This document shows, in pieces, positions 54,028-62,774 of a stretch of 64,000 nt of DNA (the stretch's first letter is position 1; the number at the start of each line of letters is the position of its first letter). The position numbers were made by a program, and so were the translations under genes. The notes below the pieces were generated by a model. That model searched no databases and had not been told where the DNA came from. It saw only the letters and a program-made list of their open reading frames with translations. The DNA lies in NCBI GenBank assembly GCA_016873435.1, contig VGXF01000001.1:62001-126000 (forward strand), written 5' to 3'. The DNA is from Nitrospira sp. GTDB taxonomy: Bacteria; Nitrospirota; Nitrospiria; Nitrospirales; Nitrospiraceae.

Positions 54028-54391
54028 ACTCGACCAGATCAATGTGATCCCGCTTGTGGACGTCATGCTGGTACTGCTGGTCATCGTGCTGACCACCGCC
54101 ACCTTCATCACCACCGGACAGATTCCGGTGGACCTGGCCAAGTCGAAGCAGGCGGGCGACCGGAAAGACGTGTCGTTGATCCTCACGTTGACGAAGGAAG
54201 GCCAGCTTTTTCTGAATGAGCAGTCCGTGACGCGGGAGGGCCTCCAAATCGCGATGGCTTCTCATCCGCGCGAATCGCTGGTTGTTGTGCGCGCCGACCG
54301 CGTGACGCTGCTGGAACGATTTGTCGAGGTCGTGGATGAGGTCCGTGGGCTGGGATTCCGTCAGGTCAGCCTGGAAGTAGTGAAACTGTGA
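54017..54391 (+). CDS. exbD: ExbD, TonB-system proton channel
   Basis: Product of 124 aa with one transmembrane helix. It starts MDRELDQINVIPLVDVMLVL, which places the essential Asp of the family in PLVDV. A periplasmic domain with KEGQLFLNEQ follows. It overlaps exbB by 11 bp and tonB by 4 bp (GTGA). Confidence 0.93.
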   Translation: MDRELDQINVIPLVDVMLVLLVIVLTTATFITTGQIPVDLAKSKQAGDRKDVSLILTLTKEGQLFLNEQSVTREGLQIAMASHPRESLVVVRADRVTLLERFVEVVDEVRGLGFRQVSLEVVKL

Positions 54392-55206
54392 GTACGCTAG
54401 CAATGCCCGACAACCAGCTGATCCATTCCTCTGCGTTCAGCTGGGCTTTTTCGGTCCTGTTCCATGCCGCCGCTGTCGCTGCAGCGGTTGTCGTACTGTC
54501 GGATCTCCGCCTGGCGCCGCAGCCGGAGCCCTTCAAATGGGATGTCTCCGTGGTCGAGCCGATGATGCAGCCCAATACGACGCGCCAGGCACAGCCGACA
54601 CCGCCGCCCCCCCCGCAGCAGGAACCGAGCAGCGAACCGGTGAAACCGCAACCGGTGGTTCAGGCGGTGCAGGCCGTTCAGCGTGTGGTGCAGCAGGAGG
54701 TGCGGACGGTCACGCCGGTCGTGCAGCCAACCCCTCAGCCGATGGAAACTATCGCCAGAACTGCGCAGCCGATCGAGCCGGTTGCTGCGCCGATCCAGCC
54801 AGCCGACGCCCCTGCAGCCCCCGCCGCCGCTCCAGCCGTCAGCTCCGAACCGGCCCCTTCAACCGTCGCCGCCGCGGCGGTGACGCAGATGCCGGTCCGG
54901 TCCGCGCCGGCCCCACAGCGGGACTATGGCTGGCTAGCCGAAACGCTCCGGGACCGGATCGAGGAATTGAAACGCTATCCACCGATGGCCCGGATGAACA
55001 ACTGGCAGGGCAAGGTCGTGCTCAAATTCGTGGTAAAGGAAGACGGGACGGTGGAAAATCTTGAGGTCGTGCAGAGTTCTGGCCATACCGTGCTCGACGA
55101 GGCAGCGATGGATACCATCCGACGCGCCTCCCCCTTGCCCCTGAAGCACGAACTAGGCAAGCCGCGGGTCACCTTCCAGTTCCCGATCAATTACATGTTA
55201 CGTTGA
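54388..55206 (+). CDS. tonB: TonB energy-transducing protein
   Basis: Periplasm-spanning protein of 272 aa. It has an N-terminal transmembrane helix (about 18-38), a long Pro/Gln/Val/Ala-rich rod (about 60-175) with PPPPPQQEPS, and a C-terminal TonB domain (about 185-272) with YPPMARMNNWQGKVVLKF and the closing VTFQFPINYML. It carries energy from ExbBD to outer-membrane receptors. The start may be GTG 54388, overlapping exbD, or ATG 54403. Confidence 0.93.
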   Translation: MSTLAMPDNQLIHSSAFSWAFSVLFHAAAVAAAVVVLSDLRLAPQPEPFKWDVSVVEPMMQPNTTRQAQPTPPPPPQQEPSSEPVKPQPVVQAVQAVQRVVQQEVRTVTPVVQPTPQPMETIARTAQPIEPVAAPIQPADAPAAPAAAPAVSSEPAPSTVAAAAVTQMPVRSAPAPQRDYGWLAETLRDRIEELKRYPPMARMNNWQGKVVLKFVVKEDGTVENLEVVQSSGHTVLDEAAMDTIRRASPLPLKHELGKPRVTFQFPINYMLR

Positions 55207-55218
55207 TCAGGAGGTGTT

Positions 55219-55557
55219 ATGAGTATCCGGTATCGATCACTAGCATTCGTCGTTCTGGCCGGCAGTCTGTACGCAGCCACCATTGGATTGGCCGGTGAAT
55301 TGGCCACCAAGGAACCTGAGGAAGTTGCCGACGAAGAGAAAATTAAATGGGCCCAGGCCGCCAAGATCTCTCTCATAGAGGCAATCAGAACGGCCACGAT
55401 GCACACACCGGGGCAGGTCATCGAAGCGGGACTCCACGCCATCCACGGCCGCCTACTCTATGAAGTCGAGGTGGTAAGCAAAGACAACCGCGTTGTGGAA
55501 CTGCTCGTAGATCCCCAAACCGGCAAACTCATACAGCAGGGAGAACTCAAGAAATGA
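55219..55557 (+). CDS. Exported PepSY-domain protein
   Basis: Periplasmic or secreted protein of 112 aa. A signal peptide (about 1-26) and a short acidic segment are followed by a PepSY domain (about 45-110) with AAKISLIEAIRTA and YEVEVVSKDNRVVELLVDP. PepSY domains inhibit peptidases or occur beside iron-siderophore reductases. AGGAGGTG precedes the ATG. It lies 12 bp after tonB, so it is part of the Fur-boxed operon. Confidence 0.85.
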   Translation: MSIRYRSLAFVVLAGSLYAATIGLAGELATKEPEEVADEEKIKWAQAAKISLIEAIRTATMHTPGQVIEAGLHAIHGRLLYEVEVVSKDNRVVELLVDPQTGKLIQQGELKK

Positions 55558-55997
55558 TTTCGCCAGCCATGAAGCTTGGAATCCCCATCCTGCTTGCCAT
55601 GCTCCTGACTTCCGGTCCGGCCGCTGGGGCGCAGGGCAAGGCGGACAAATCATTCCAGGCTGTCCTGACCGACGCCCAGGGCGTCGAAACAGACGTAAAG
55701 AACGTCATTTTCTATTGGGAGGAAAAGATCAGCGAGGTGGCCTTTGTCCCCCACGAACTCAAGCAGATCCCAGTCAAGCGTGGCACGACAACGGTCAATG
55801 TCAAGTTCGACACGATCAAGATTATTGACGTGAAGCCGTCATCTGACCCCAAGATCCTGCCTACGCTGATGATCACACTGACCAACGGCAAGACCGGCGA
55901 ATTTACGCTGGCGATCGACGGCAAGTTTAAGGGTGAGTCAGACTTCGGTGAAGTTGAACTGCCCGCCAGCGGTTTAAAGAAGGTGGTTTTGAAATGA
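55554..55997 (+). CDS. Uncharacterised exported protein of the tonB operon
   Basis: Product of 147 aa that I do not recognise. A signal peptide (about 1-27, ending AAGAQ) is followed by a beta-rich domain: KSFQAVLTDAQGVETDVKNV, FYWEEKISEVAFVPHELKQI and later LMITLTNGKTGEFTLAIDGK. There are no Cys. The start overlaps the PepSY gene's stop by 4 bp, so the two are translated together. Its place between tonB and a receptor suggests a periplasmic or outer-membrane accessory role in iron uptake; this is inference from position only. Confidence 0.75.
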   Translation: MISPAMKLGIPILLAMLLTSGPAAGAQGKADKSFQAVLTDAQGVETDVKNVIFYWEEKISEVAFVPHELKQIPVKRGTTTVNVKFDTIKIIDVKPSSDPKILPTLMITLTNGKTGEFTLAIDGKFKGESDFGEVELPASGLKKVVLK

Positions 55998-56047
55998 GCC
56001 GCACGACTTCAGTATCAATGGAACTTTTCTGGTTGCCACGCCCCCCG

Positions 56048-56073
56048 ACCACCCATCGCTATGATGGGATGGT
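56048..56073 (+). other. Hairpin upstream of the TonB-dependent receptor
   Basis: CCACCCATC, loop GCTAT, GATGGGATGG form a stem with one bulged A. No run of T follows (TTGTCGTTTCCC), so termination is doubtful. It may modulate expression of the receptor relative to the operon upstream. Confidence 0.45.
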
Positions 56074-56115
56074 TGTCGTTTCCCTGATTTAACCAGCCCT
56101 ACGAAAGGAACGGTC

Positions 56116-58446
56116 ATGCATCCCGATATTGTAAAATTGAGAATGAGAATTATAACTATTCCTGTTGTTTTGCTAGCTCTCACCGCAGGGGCAGGGTCGG
56201 CCTCCTCTGCCCGAGCGGCGGACGCCGATGCGCCGATCGTGCTCGATGAGCCCGTCAAAGCTGAAACCAAGAAGCCAGACGAAAAGGCGATCAGGCTGCC
56301 TCTGACCGAGGTCATCGGCCTTGGCGAACATGCGTTGGAGCACATCCCCGGATCCGGCCGGGTCGTTACGAAGGAGGATCTGGAGCAGAACCACCGCTTT
56401 ACGATCAATGAGGCTCTGCGCGAAGTCCCGGGCGTCAACGTGCGAGACGAGGATGGATTTGGTCTACGGCCGAACATCGGCATCCGCGGCCTCAACCCGA
56501 CTCGGAGCACCAAGATTCATATCATGGAAGACGGCGTGCCCATTATGCTTATGCCCTATGGGGACCCCTCCTCCTATTACTTCCCCCCGCTCTTCCGGTT
56601 TGACCGGATCGAGGTGCTCAAAGGGAGCGGGCAATTGCTCTACGGCCCGCAGAGCGTCGGCGGTGTCATGAACCTGATCACGCGTATGCCACCCGCCACG
56701 CCGGAGGGCCACTTCCAGCTCACTGGCGGCAACCTGAGCTACGTCAACACGCACCTCGACTACGGAGGGATGTGGGGCAAAAGTGGCTATTTTGTGGACT
56801 ATACGCACTACCAGGGCACCTCACCGCGCTTTTTCCAAAACCGGACTAAGGTAGACGACGTGACGTTCAAGAACGTGCAGGAACTGAGCGACCGTACCAC
56901 GATCCTCTCGAAGTTTAACTATTATCGGGAGGATTCCAACATCGGCTACCAGGGCATCACGGAGCAGCAGTGGGGCCAGGACAAACATCATTCGCCGTTT
57001 CATAACGACAACATGGACTTTCGGAGACTCGGATTTCATGTAGCGGTCAATCACATGCACACCGCCAACCTGACTTCCACGACCAACTTTTTTGGACACT
57101 ACATTTCACGGGATTGGGGGCGGCAGATGCAGGATAAGGACGGTGTTTCAGGAGGAACCTGCACACTCTCATCTGGCAGCGTGGGTGGCGACTGTGTCAC
57201 CGGCAACAGTATTAACGCCAGTGCCACCCAGGCGCTGCCAGCCAACGGGCGGTTCGTCAATGCCCGCAAGTACTGGGTTTACGGCGTGGAACCACGGTTC
57301 CACCTGGACCACAAGCTGCTGGGCGTAAACTCAGAATCGGACTTCGGCGTCCGCTATATGCATGAACAGTCGGAGCGCAAGCAGTTCATCAACATCTCTT
57401 CAGGCATCGGGACGACATGCCCGACGACCCAGACTGGCTGTCTGGGCGAGGACACGCTGCGCACCACCAACGCCTATTCGATGTTCTTCCAAAACCGGTT
57501 CCACGTTACCGACAAGGTTACGATCACGCCCGGACTCCGCGTGGAGCACGTGAATTACGATCAGCTCAACAAACGCTCCAATAACGGCGTTGGTGCATTC
57601 GCAAAGAGCCACCTCACCGAGGTGCTGCCGGGCATTGGTATAACCTACTCGCCGGTCAAGCAGTACACAGTGTTCGCCGGCGTCCATAGGGGATTCGCGC
57701 CGCCGCAGATCTCCGATGCCATTCAGTCCGATGTCGTGACGGATCTGAAAGCGGAAAAAAGCATCAACTATGAAGTGGGCCTGCGCGGGCAACCGGTCCA
57801 CTGGCTCGGCTTCGAGACGACCCTATTCCGGATGGACTTTGAGAATCAGATCATTTCGCAGACGGTGGCCGGCGGCTCAGGCTCCACAAATACCAATGCG
57901 GGACGGACAGTCCACCAGGGTATCGAGCTGGGCACCAAGATGGACCTGCTCGATTTGGCGCGGAACCGGCCGGACAAAAACGAGGACATAGTGCTCGATT
58001 TGAATTACACCTGGGTGGGCCAGGCCGAATACAGGGGTGCACGGAACAGCACCATCACGGGCTCCGCACTTCTCACTGGAGAAGCATCGACCTTCAGCGT
58101 CACCGGGAATCGCCTCCCCTATGCGCCGAAGAACATGCTGACCGCGGGACTGGGCTACGCCAACCGTGGCTGGGGCTTCGACGCGCGAGTGGAATCTCAG
58201 TGCATCAGCGACATGTTCGGCGACGACCGGAACACTCACAATCCGACGCCGAACGGCCAGCGCGGCATCATCCGTGGCTGGTGCGTCGTGAACGCCTCGG
58301 CCAACCAGTACGTGAAGGCGATCGACACGACGCTCTTCCTCACTGGGAAAAACCTATTCGATCAGCAGTTCATGGTGGACCGGACTCGGGGCATTTATCC
58401 GGGCCTGCCGCTGCTGGTGCAGGGCGGCGCGAAGTGGACGTTCTAG
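56116..58446 (+). CDS. TonB-dependent receptor, FecA-like
   Basis: Outer-membrane receptor of 776 aa. A signal peptide (about 1-35) is followed by a plug domain (about 75-190) with FTINEALREVPGVNVRDEDG, RPNIGIRGLNPTRS and LKGSGQLLYGPQSVGGVMN. A 22-strand barrel follows, ending in a terminal Phe. The plug is closest in pattern to FecA (ferric dicitrate). The N-terminal signalling domain of FecA is absent, so no FecIR-type regulation is expected. The ligand is a ferric complex by inference. Confidence 0.9.
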   Translation: MHPDIVKLRMRIITIPVVLLALTAGAGSASSARAADADAPIVLDEPVKAETKKPDEKAIRLPLTEVIGLGEHALEHIPGSGRVVTKEDLEQNHRFTINEALREVPGVNVRDEDGFGLRPNIGIRGLNPTRSTKIHIMEDGVPIMLMPYGDPSSYYFPPLFRFDRIEVLKGSGQLLYGPQSVGGVMNLITRMPPATPEGHFQLTGGNLSYVNTHLDYGGMWGKSGYFVDYTHYQGTSPRFFQNRTKVDDVTFKNVQELSDRTTILSKFNYYREDSNIGYQGITEQQWGQDKHHSPFHNDNMDFRRLGFHVAVNHMHTANLTSTTNFFGHYISRDWGRQMQDKDGVSGGTCTLSSGSVGGDCVTGNSINASATQALPANGRFVNARKYWVYGVEPRFHLDHKLLGVNSESDFGVRYMHEQSERKQFINISSGIGTTCPTTQTGCLGEDTLRTTNAYSMFFQNRFHVTDKVTITPGLRVEHVNYDQLNKRSNNGVGAFAKSHLTEVLPGIGITYSPVKQYTVFAGVHRGFAPPQISDAIQSDVVTDLKAEKSINYEVGLRGQPVHWLGFETTLFRMDFENQIISQTVAGGSGSTNTNAGRTVHQGIELGTKMDLLDLARNRPDKNEDIVLDLNYTWVGQAEYRGARNSTITGSALLTGEASTFSVTGNRLPYAPKNMLTAGLGYANRGWGFDARVESQCISDMFGDDRNTHNPTPNGQRGIIRGWCVVNASANQYVKAIDTTLFLTGKNLFDQQFMVDRTRGIYPGLPLLVQGGAKWTF

Positions 58447-58576
58447 CCTTGATGCCAGAGCATCCAGAGACGGAACCGACGTGCGCAACATGGCCACCGC
58501 GACTACCGTCACGGTGGCAGAGCCGGTTCAGTCGGGCACGTATCAGAAAAAACCGGGAACGAGCGGACGGGCCTGA

Positions 58577-60922
58577 TCAGCCGGCTTCCTTGTAGCCGCA
58601 GTCCTGGTTGCGACACTGGATGCTGGTGCCGCTCTGTTTACTAATCTTCTCGACCAGGAACGGCGCCTTGCAGTTGGGGCAGACTTTGTTGACGGGCTTG
58701 TCCCAGAGCGCGAACTCGCAGTTGGGATAGTTGGCGCAGGCGTAGAAGGTGCGGCCCTTCTTGCTGCGTTTCTGGACAAGGTTGCCGCCATCCTGTGGGC
58801 ATTTGACACCGAGCGGAATGGCTTTGGTCGTCTTGCAGTTCGGATAGGCCGAGCAGGCCATGAACTTGCCGAACCGACCGATCTTGATCACCATCGGCGA
58901 GCCGCATTTCTCGCACTTCTCATCAGTGGTCATGTCCTGCTTGGCGATGATCTTCACCGTACCGTCCGGCAGCCGCTCGAAGTTTTGCGTGTTCCGGCAA
59001 GGCGGATCCTCTTTATAGCCCGGGCAGGCAAGAAACTTGCCGTTTCGCCCCCACTTGATTTCCATCATCCGTCCGCACTTTTCGCAAGCGATGTTGGTCG
59101 GCGGCTCGACGATATCCTTGGGGCCCGCAATGTCCTTGGCCTTCTCCATGTCCTTGGCAAAGGGCCCGTAGAAGTCCCGCACGGCCTTCACCCAGGGCTT
59201 CTCCCCTTCCTCCACCTCGTCGAGCTCCTTTTCCATCAGCGAGGTGAAGTCCACGTTCAGAATGTCCGGAAAGCCCTTGATGAGAAAATCGTTGACAGTC
59301 TTGCCCGTCTCGGTCGGGATGAACCGGCCCTCGATCTTCTCGACATACTTGCGGTCCTGGATGGTTGAAATGATCGCTGCGTAAGTCGAGGGGCGACCAA
59401 TGCCCTTCTCCTCCAACTCCTTGATCAGCAGGGCCTCGTTGTAGCGCGGGGGCGGCTGGGTGAAGTGCTGTTTGGGCACGATGCCCGGGACCGTCTGGCC
59501 GTCCTGCTGCATTAGCTTGAGCTTTTCACCTTCGGCCAGTACCGGCAGTTGTCGTTCGGCCTCTTCGTTCTCCTGGTCTGCCTTGCGGCTCTGCTCGGTG
59601 AGCTCGGCGTCCTGGCCTTCCATATAGACCGCGAGATGGCCGGGGAATTTCACCACCGTCCCGTTGGCTCGAAAGACATACCGCTCTTTCGTGGCCTGCG
59701 GCACACAGTCCACCCGCGTCACTTCCATCACGGCCGGCGACATTTGTGACGCGACGAACCGGTTCCAGATTAGCTTGTAGAGCTGATAGTGATCGCGATC
59801 CATGAACTGTTTCACGGATTCGGGATCGCGATGCGCGGAAGTCGGACGGATCGCTTCGTGCGCCTCCTGTGCTGCCTTCTGCGTTTTGTATACGTTGGGC
59901 GTCCCTGGCAGGTACTCAGCCCCAAACCGCTCGCGGATGATCTGCCGCACATCTTCCGTTGCTTCAGCAGAGATGCGGGGCGAGTCGGTACGCATATAAG
60001 TGATCAGCCCAACCGGTCCTTCCTTGCCGATTTCCATCCCTTCATAAAGCTGCTGGGCAAGCGTCATCGTTTTGCGAGCCGTAAACCGAAGCTTGCGCGA
60101 CGCTTCCTGCTGCAGACGGCTGGTGATGAAGGGCGCGACCGGGTTGCGTCGCTTTTCCTTCCGCTCGATGGATTGCACCGCGAAAGTCTTGCCCTGAACG
60201 TCGGCCACGATTTTCTCAGCCACTTCGCGTGACGGGACAACTGCATCCTGGCCGTTGAAGCTGTGCAGGCGCGCGTCAAACGGCGGCGGGTTCTTACCGG
60301 CCAGCGTGGTGGTGATGGACCAGTATTCCTCCGCCCGGAAGGCTTCGCGCTCCAGCTCGCGGTCACAGATCAGCTTCACCGCCACGGACTGGACACGGCC
60401 CATGCTGAGCCCGCGGCGCACCTTCTTCCAGAGCAGCTGGCTGCCTTGATAGCCGACAACGCGATCCAGCACCCGGCGGGCCTGCTGCGCATTGACCAGC
60501 TTCATGTCGATTTCACCAGGCGACTGCAACGCGCGCTTGATGGCGGATTCAGTGATTTCGTTGAAGCGGACACGGAAGATCTTCTGGTCGGCTGGCTTCT
60601 TTTTACCCTTGGGCTTTTTTCCGCCTCCGAGTTCCTCAGCAATGTGCCAGGCAATGGCCTCGCCCTCTCGATCCGGGTCGGGCGCCAGGTAGACTTTGTC
60701 CACTTCCTCAGCTTTTTTCTTGATGTCGGCCAGCACCTTGGCCTTGCCTTTGATAGTGACGTAGTGCGGCTTGAAGTCGTCGTCGAGATCCACGCCGAGC
60801 TTGCTCGTCGGCAGATCCTTCACGTGGCCAACCGAAGCCATGACCGTATAACCGCGCCCCAGATACTTAGTGATGGTCTTGGCTTTCGCCGGGGACTCGA
60901 CAACGATGAGCGACTTTGCCAT
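58577..60922 (-). CDS. topA: DNA topoisomerase I
   Basis: Type IA topoisomerase relaxing negative supercoils. The 781 residues have an N-terminal TOPRIM domain (LIVVESPAKAKTI and DPDREGEAIAWH). The catalytic Tyr is in LITYMRTDSPRIS at about 310. The C-terminus carries several four-Cys zinc ribbons (for example CEKCGRMMEIKWGRNGKF). The last ribbon-like piece ends close to the C-terminus, so the protein looks complete. A promoter is seen upstream. Confidence 0.97.
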   Translation of the reverse strand: MAKSLIVVESPAKAKTITKYLGRGYTVMASVGHVKDLPTSKLGVDLDDDFKPHYVTIKGKAKVLADIKKKAEEVDKVYLAPDPDREGEAIAWHIAEELGGGKKPKGKKKPADQKIFRVRFNEITESAIKRALQSPGEIDMKLVNAQQARRVLDRVVGYQGSQLLWKKVRRGLSMGRVQSVAVKLICDRELEREAFRAEEYWSITTTLAGKNPPPFDARLHSFNGQDAVVPSREVAEKIVADVQGKTFAVQSIERKEKRRNPVAPFITSRLQQEASRKLRFTARKTMTLAQQLYEGMEIGKEGPVGLITYMRTDSPRISAEATEDVRQIIRERFGAEYLPGTPNVYKTQKAAQEAHEAIRPTSAHRDPESVKQFMDRDHYQLYKLIWNRFVASQMSPAVMEVTRVDCVPQATKERYVFRANGTVVKFPGHLAVYMEGQDAELTEQSRKADQENEEAERQLPVLAEGEKLKLMQQDGQTVPGIVPKQHFTQPPPRYNEALLIKELEEKGIGRPSTYAAIISTIQDRKYVEKIEGRFIPTETGKTVNDFLIKGFPDILNVDFTSLMEKELDEVEEGEKPWVKAVRDFYGPFAKDMEKAKDIAGPKDIVEPPTNIACEKCGRMMEIKWGRNGKFLACPGYKEDPPCRNTQNFERLPDGTVKIIAKQDMTTDEKCEKCGSPMVIKIGRFGKFMACSAYPNCKTTKAIPLGVKCPQDGGNLVQKRSKKGRTFYACANYPNCEFALWDKPVNKVCPNCKAPFLVEKISKQSGTSIQCRNQDCGYKEAG

Positions 60923-60973
60923 TTGACAACGATCCTAAACGTGTTGTGAACGAATCAGCACTGCAGGGGCTGA

Positions 60974-61002
60974 GATATATACCCGAGTCGGGCGATTTTC
61001 AA
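60974..61002 (-). promoter_or_regulatory. Promoter of topA with internal palindrome
   Basis: TTGAAA and TATATC on the minus strand with a 17-bp spacer. CCCGACTCGGG, nearly palindromic, lies inside the spacer and could be a protein site. The rest of the rng-topA gap (61003-61098) shows a weak GCTCCA/TGGAGC stem only. Confidence 0.5.
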
Positions 61003-61098
61003 GCTTCTGCACATTTTACCCCCCTGATACAACCAGGCTCCGGCGGTTCACAGATTACGCTTATCAGCTCCAGCCGGGCGTGGAGCCGCACCACTGCA

Positions 61099-62616
61099 TC
61101 AGAGCGCGACGATGTCATATTGCTCTAAATGTAGCAACGGATCGGGCTTGATGACGAACTTGACTCGGTACTCGCGTTGTATGGATTCGACCCCGCCATA
61201 TTCCTCCCCGCTGAGCAACTCGGCTACGGTGGGGTGCACGCCGATGACAATGATCTGATCGTCTGTCGTGCCTTCGAGCCGCTGCAGCTCGCGGAAGACC
61301 TCGTAAACCACTGTCGTCGGCGATTTCGTGTAACCACGCCCGTCGCAATAATGGCAGGGCTGCGACATGGTACGCAGCAGGTCCTCGCGTACGCGCTCTC
61401 GCGAAATCTCGATGAGTCCCAGGTCCGAAATCCGGGAAATGCGCGTGCGCGCCTTATCGCCCGACATAGCGTCCACCAGTGCCTGGTACACGCGTTCGCG
61501 ATTTTTCTCCCGCTCCATGTCGATGAAATCGACGATGATGATGCCGCCGATGCCGCGCAGCTTGATCTGGTATGCAACTTCCTTGACGGCCTCAAGGTTG
61601 TTCTTGAGGATTGTCTCCTCCTGATCACGTTTGCCGACGAACCGGCCGGTGTTGACATCGATAACCGTCATGGCCTCGGTGTGATCGACGACGATGTAGC
61701 CGCCGGACTTGAGCCACACCTTGCGGCTCAAGGCACGAGCGATCTCCATTTCCACACCCAGATGATCAAACAGGCTCTCCTCTCGATTGTAATAGTGAAC
61801 GCGCGAGACCTGATCGGGCAGGAAGCGTTTCACGAAATCACGAACGGCGTCGTATTCCTCCTTCGAATCAATGAGTAGACGATCCACCTTCTTTGAAAAC
61901 AGATCGCGGACGATACGGAAACTCAAGGACAGGTCCGCATGCAACAAAGCGGGGGACGCCCCGCGCTCGCGCTTGCTCAACACATCGTTCCAGAGAGCTT
62001 CGAGAAACTCCACGTCGGAACCCAGCTCCTCCTCCTTCACACCCTCGCTCACCGTCCGCACGATGAACCCGTGGCCCGGCTTGCGCAGGCGCTTGACGAT
62101 CTCCTTGAGGCGGGCCCGCTCCTCGTCGCGGGGAATCCGGCGGGACACACCCACGTGCTCGACGCCCGGCATGAACACCAGATACCGCCCCGGCAGCGAG
62201 ACGTAGGTCGTCACGCGGGGACCTTTTGTCCCGATCGGCCCCTTAGAAATCTGGACCATCAGCTCCTGCCCCTCTTTAATCAATTGTTCGATGGGCTGGC
62301 TCGACTGGCGGCGCTTCGGGACTTCCCCACCCTTGTCGCCATCTTCCTCGTCGCTATCGATCAGCGTGTCGCCCGCCTCCGCGTCAACCGAGAGATCTGA
62401 TACGTGCATGAAAGCTGCCTTGTCCATCCCGATATCGATGAACGCGGCCTGCATGCCGGGCAGCACCTTGACCACCCGGCCCACGTAGATGTTTCCGACA
62501 AAATCCTTCTGTTTGGCGCGATCGATGTACAAATCCGTCATCACGCCGTTATCTAAGACCGCCACGCGGGTTTCCTCCCGCGAGACATTAATCGCAATTT
62601 CTTGTCCCATACTCAC
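61099..62616 (-). CDS. rng: Ribonuclease G/E family endoribonuclease
   Basis: Single-strand-specific RNase of 505 aa acting in rRNA and mRNA processing. An S1 domain (about 38-130) is followed by the RNase E/G catalytic core. The core shows TVIDVNTGRFVGKRDQEETI with catalytic Asp, IIIVDFIDMERE with the second Asp, and the zinc-link motif PCHYCDGRGY. Without a long degradosome-scaffold tail it fits RNase G. It is 159 bp downstream of rodA. Confidence 0.94.
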   Translation of the reverse strand: MSMGQEIAINVSREETRVAVLDNGVMTDLYIDRAKQKDFVGNIYVGRVVKVLPGMQAAFIDIGMDKAAFMHVSDLSVDAEAGDTLIDSDEEDGDKGGEVPKRRQSSQPIEQLIKEGQELMVQISKGPIGTKGPRVTTYVSLPGRYLVFMPGVEHVGVSRRIPRDEERARLKEIVKRLRKPGHGFIVRTVSEGVKEEELGSDVEFLEALWNDVLSKRERGASPALLHADLSLSFRIVRDLFSKKVDRLLIDSKEEYDAVRDFVKRFLPDQVSRVHYYNREESLFDHLGVEMEIARALSRKVWLKSGGYIVVDHTEAMTVIDVNTGRFVGKRDQEETILKNNLEAVKEVAYQIKLRGIGGIIIVDFIDMEREKNRERVYQALVDAMSGDKARTRISRISDLGLIEISRERVREDLLRTMSQPCHYCDGRGYTKSPTTVVYEVFRELQRLEGTTDDQIIVIGVHPTVAELLSGEEYGGVESIQREYRVKFVIKPDPLLHLEQYDIVAL

Positions 62617-62643
62617 CTTCTGCGCCGATCGCCGACGCGCTGA

Positions 62644-62754
62644 TTAATAGAGCAGCGTCAGTCGACGCTGTGTAATGTTGAGCACCCGTCCCAGCGCAGC
62701 CATTATGGCCACGGTCGAACTGCCCTTAATTCATGATGGAAGCGGGATTGCTCC
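62644..62754 (-). pseudogene. Decayed copy of the rodA 3' end
   Basis: Read on the minus strand this 111-bp piece gives GAIPLPS, an in-frame stop, then IKGSSTVAIMAALGRVL and NITQRRLTLLY with a terminal stop. The intact RodA ends GIPLPLMSYGGSSTVATMAA followed by LGLLLNIKRRRLTLFY, so 26 of 36 aligned positions are recognisably alike. It lies directly downstream of rodA in the same orientation and contains no start. It is the remnant of a second RodA/FtsW-type gene or of a tandem duplication. Confidence 0.8.
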
Positions 62755-62774
62755 ATGCCTTCCTGAATTTCATT

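Noticed and set aside
56048-56073. Terminator between the tonB operon and the receptor gene
   Set aside because: Good stem but no T-tract; listed only as a hairpin.
58490-58576. 28-codon ORF starting MATATTVTVAEP between the receptor and topA
   Set aside because: Very short, no ribosome site, composition like non-coding sequence.
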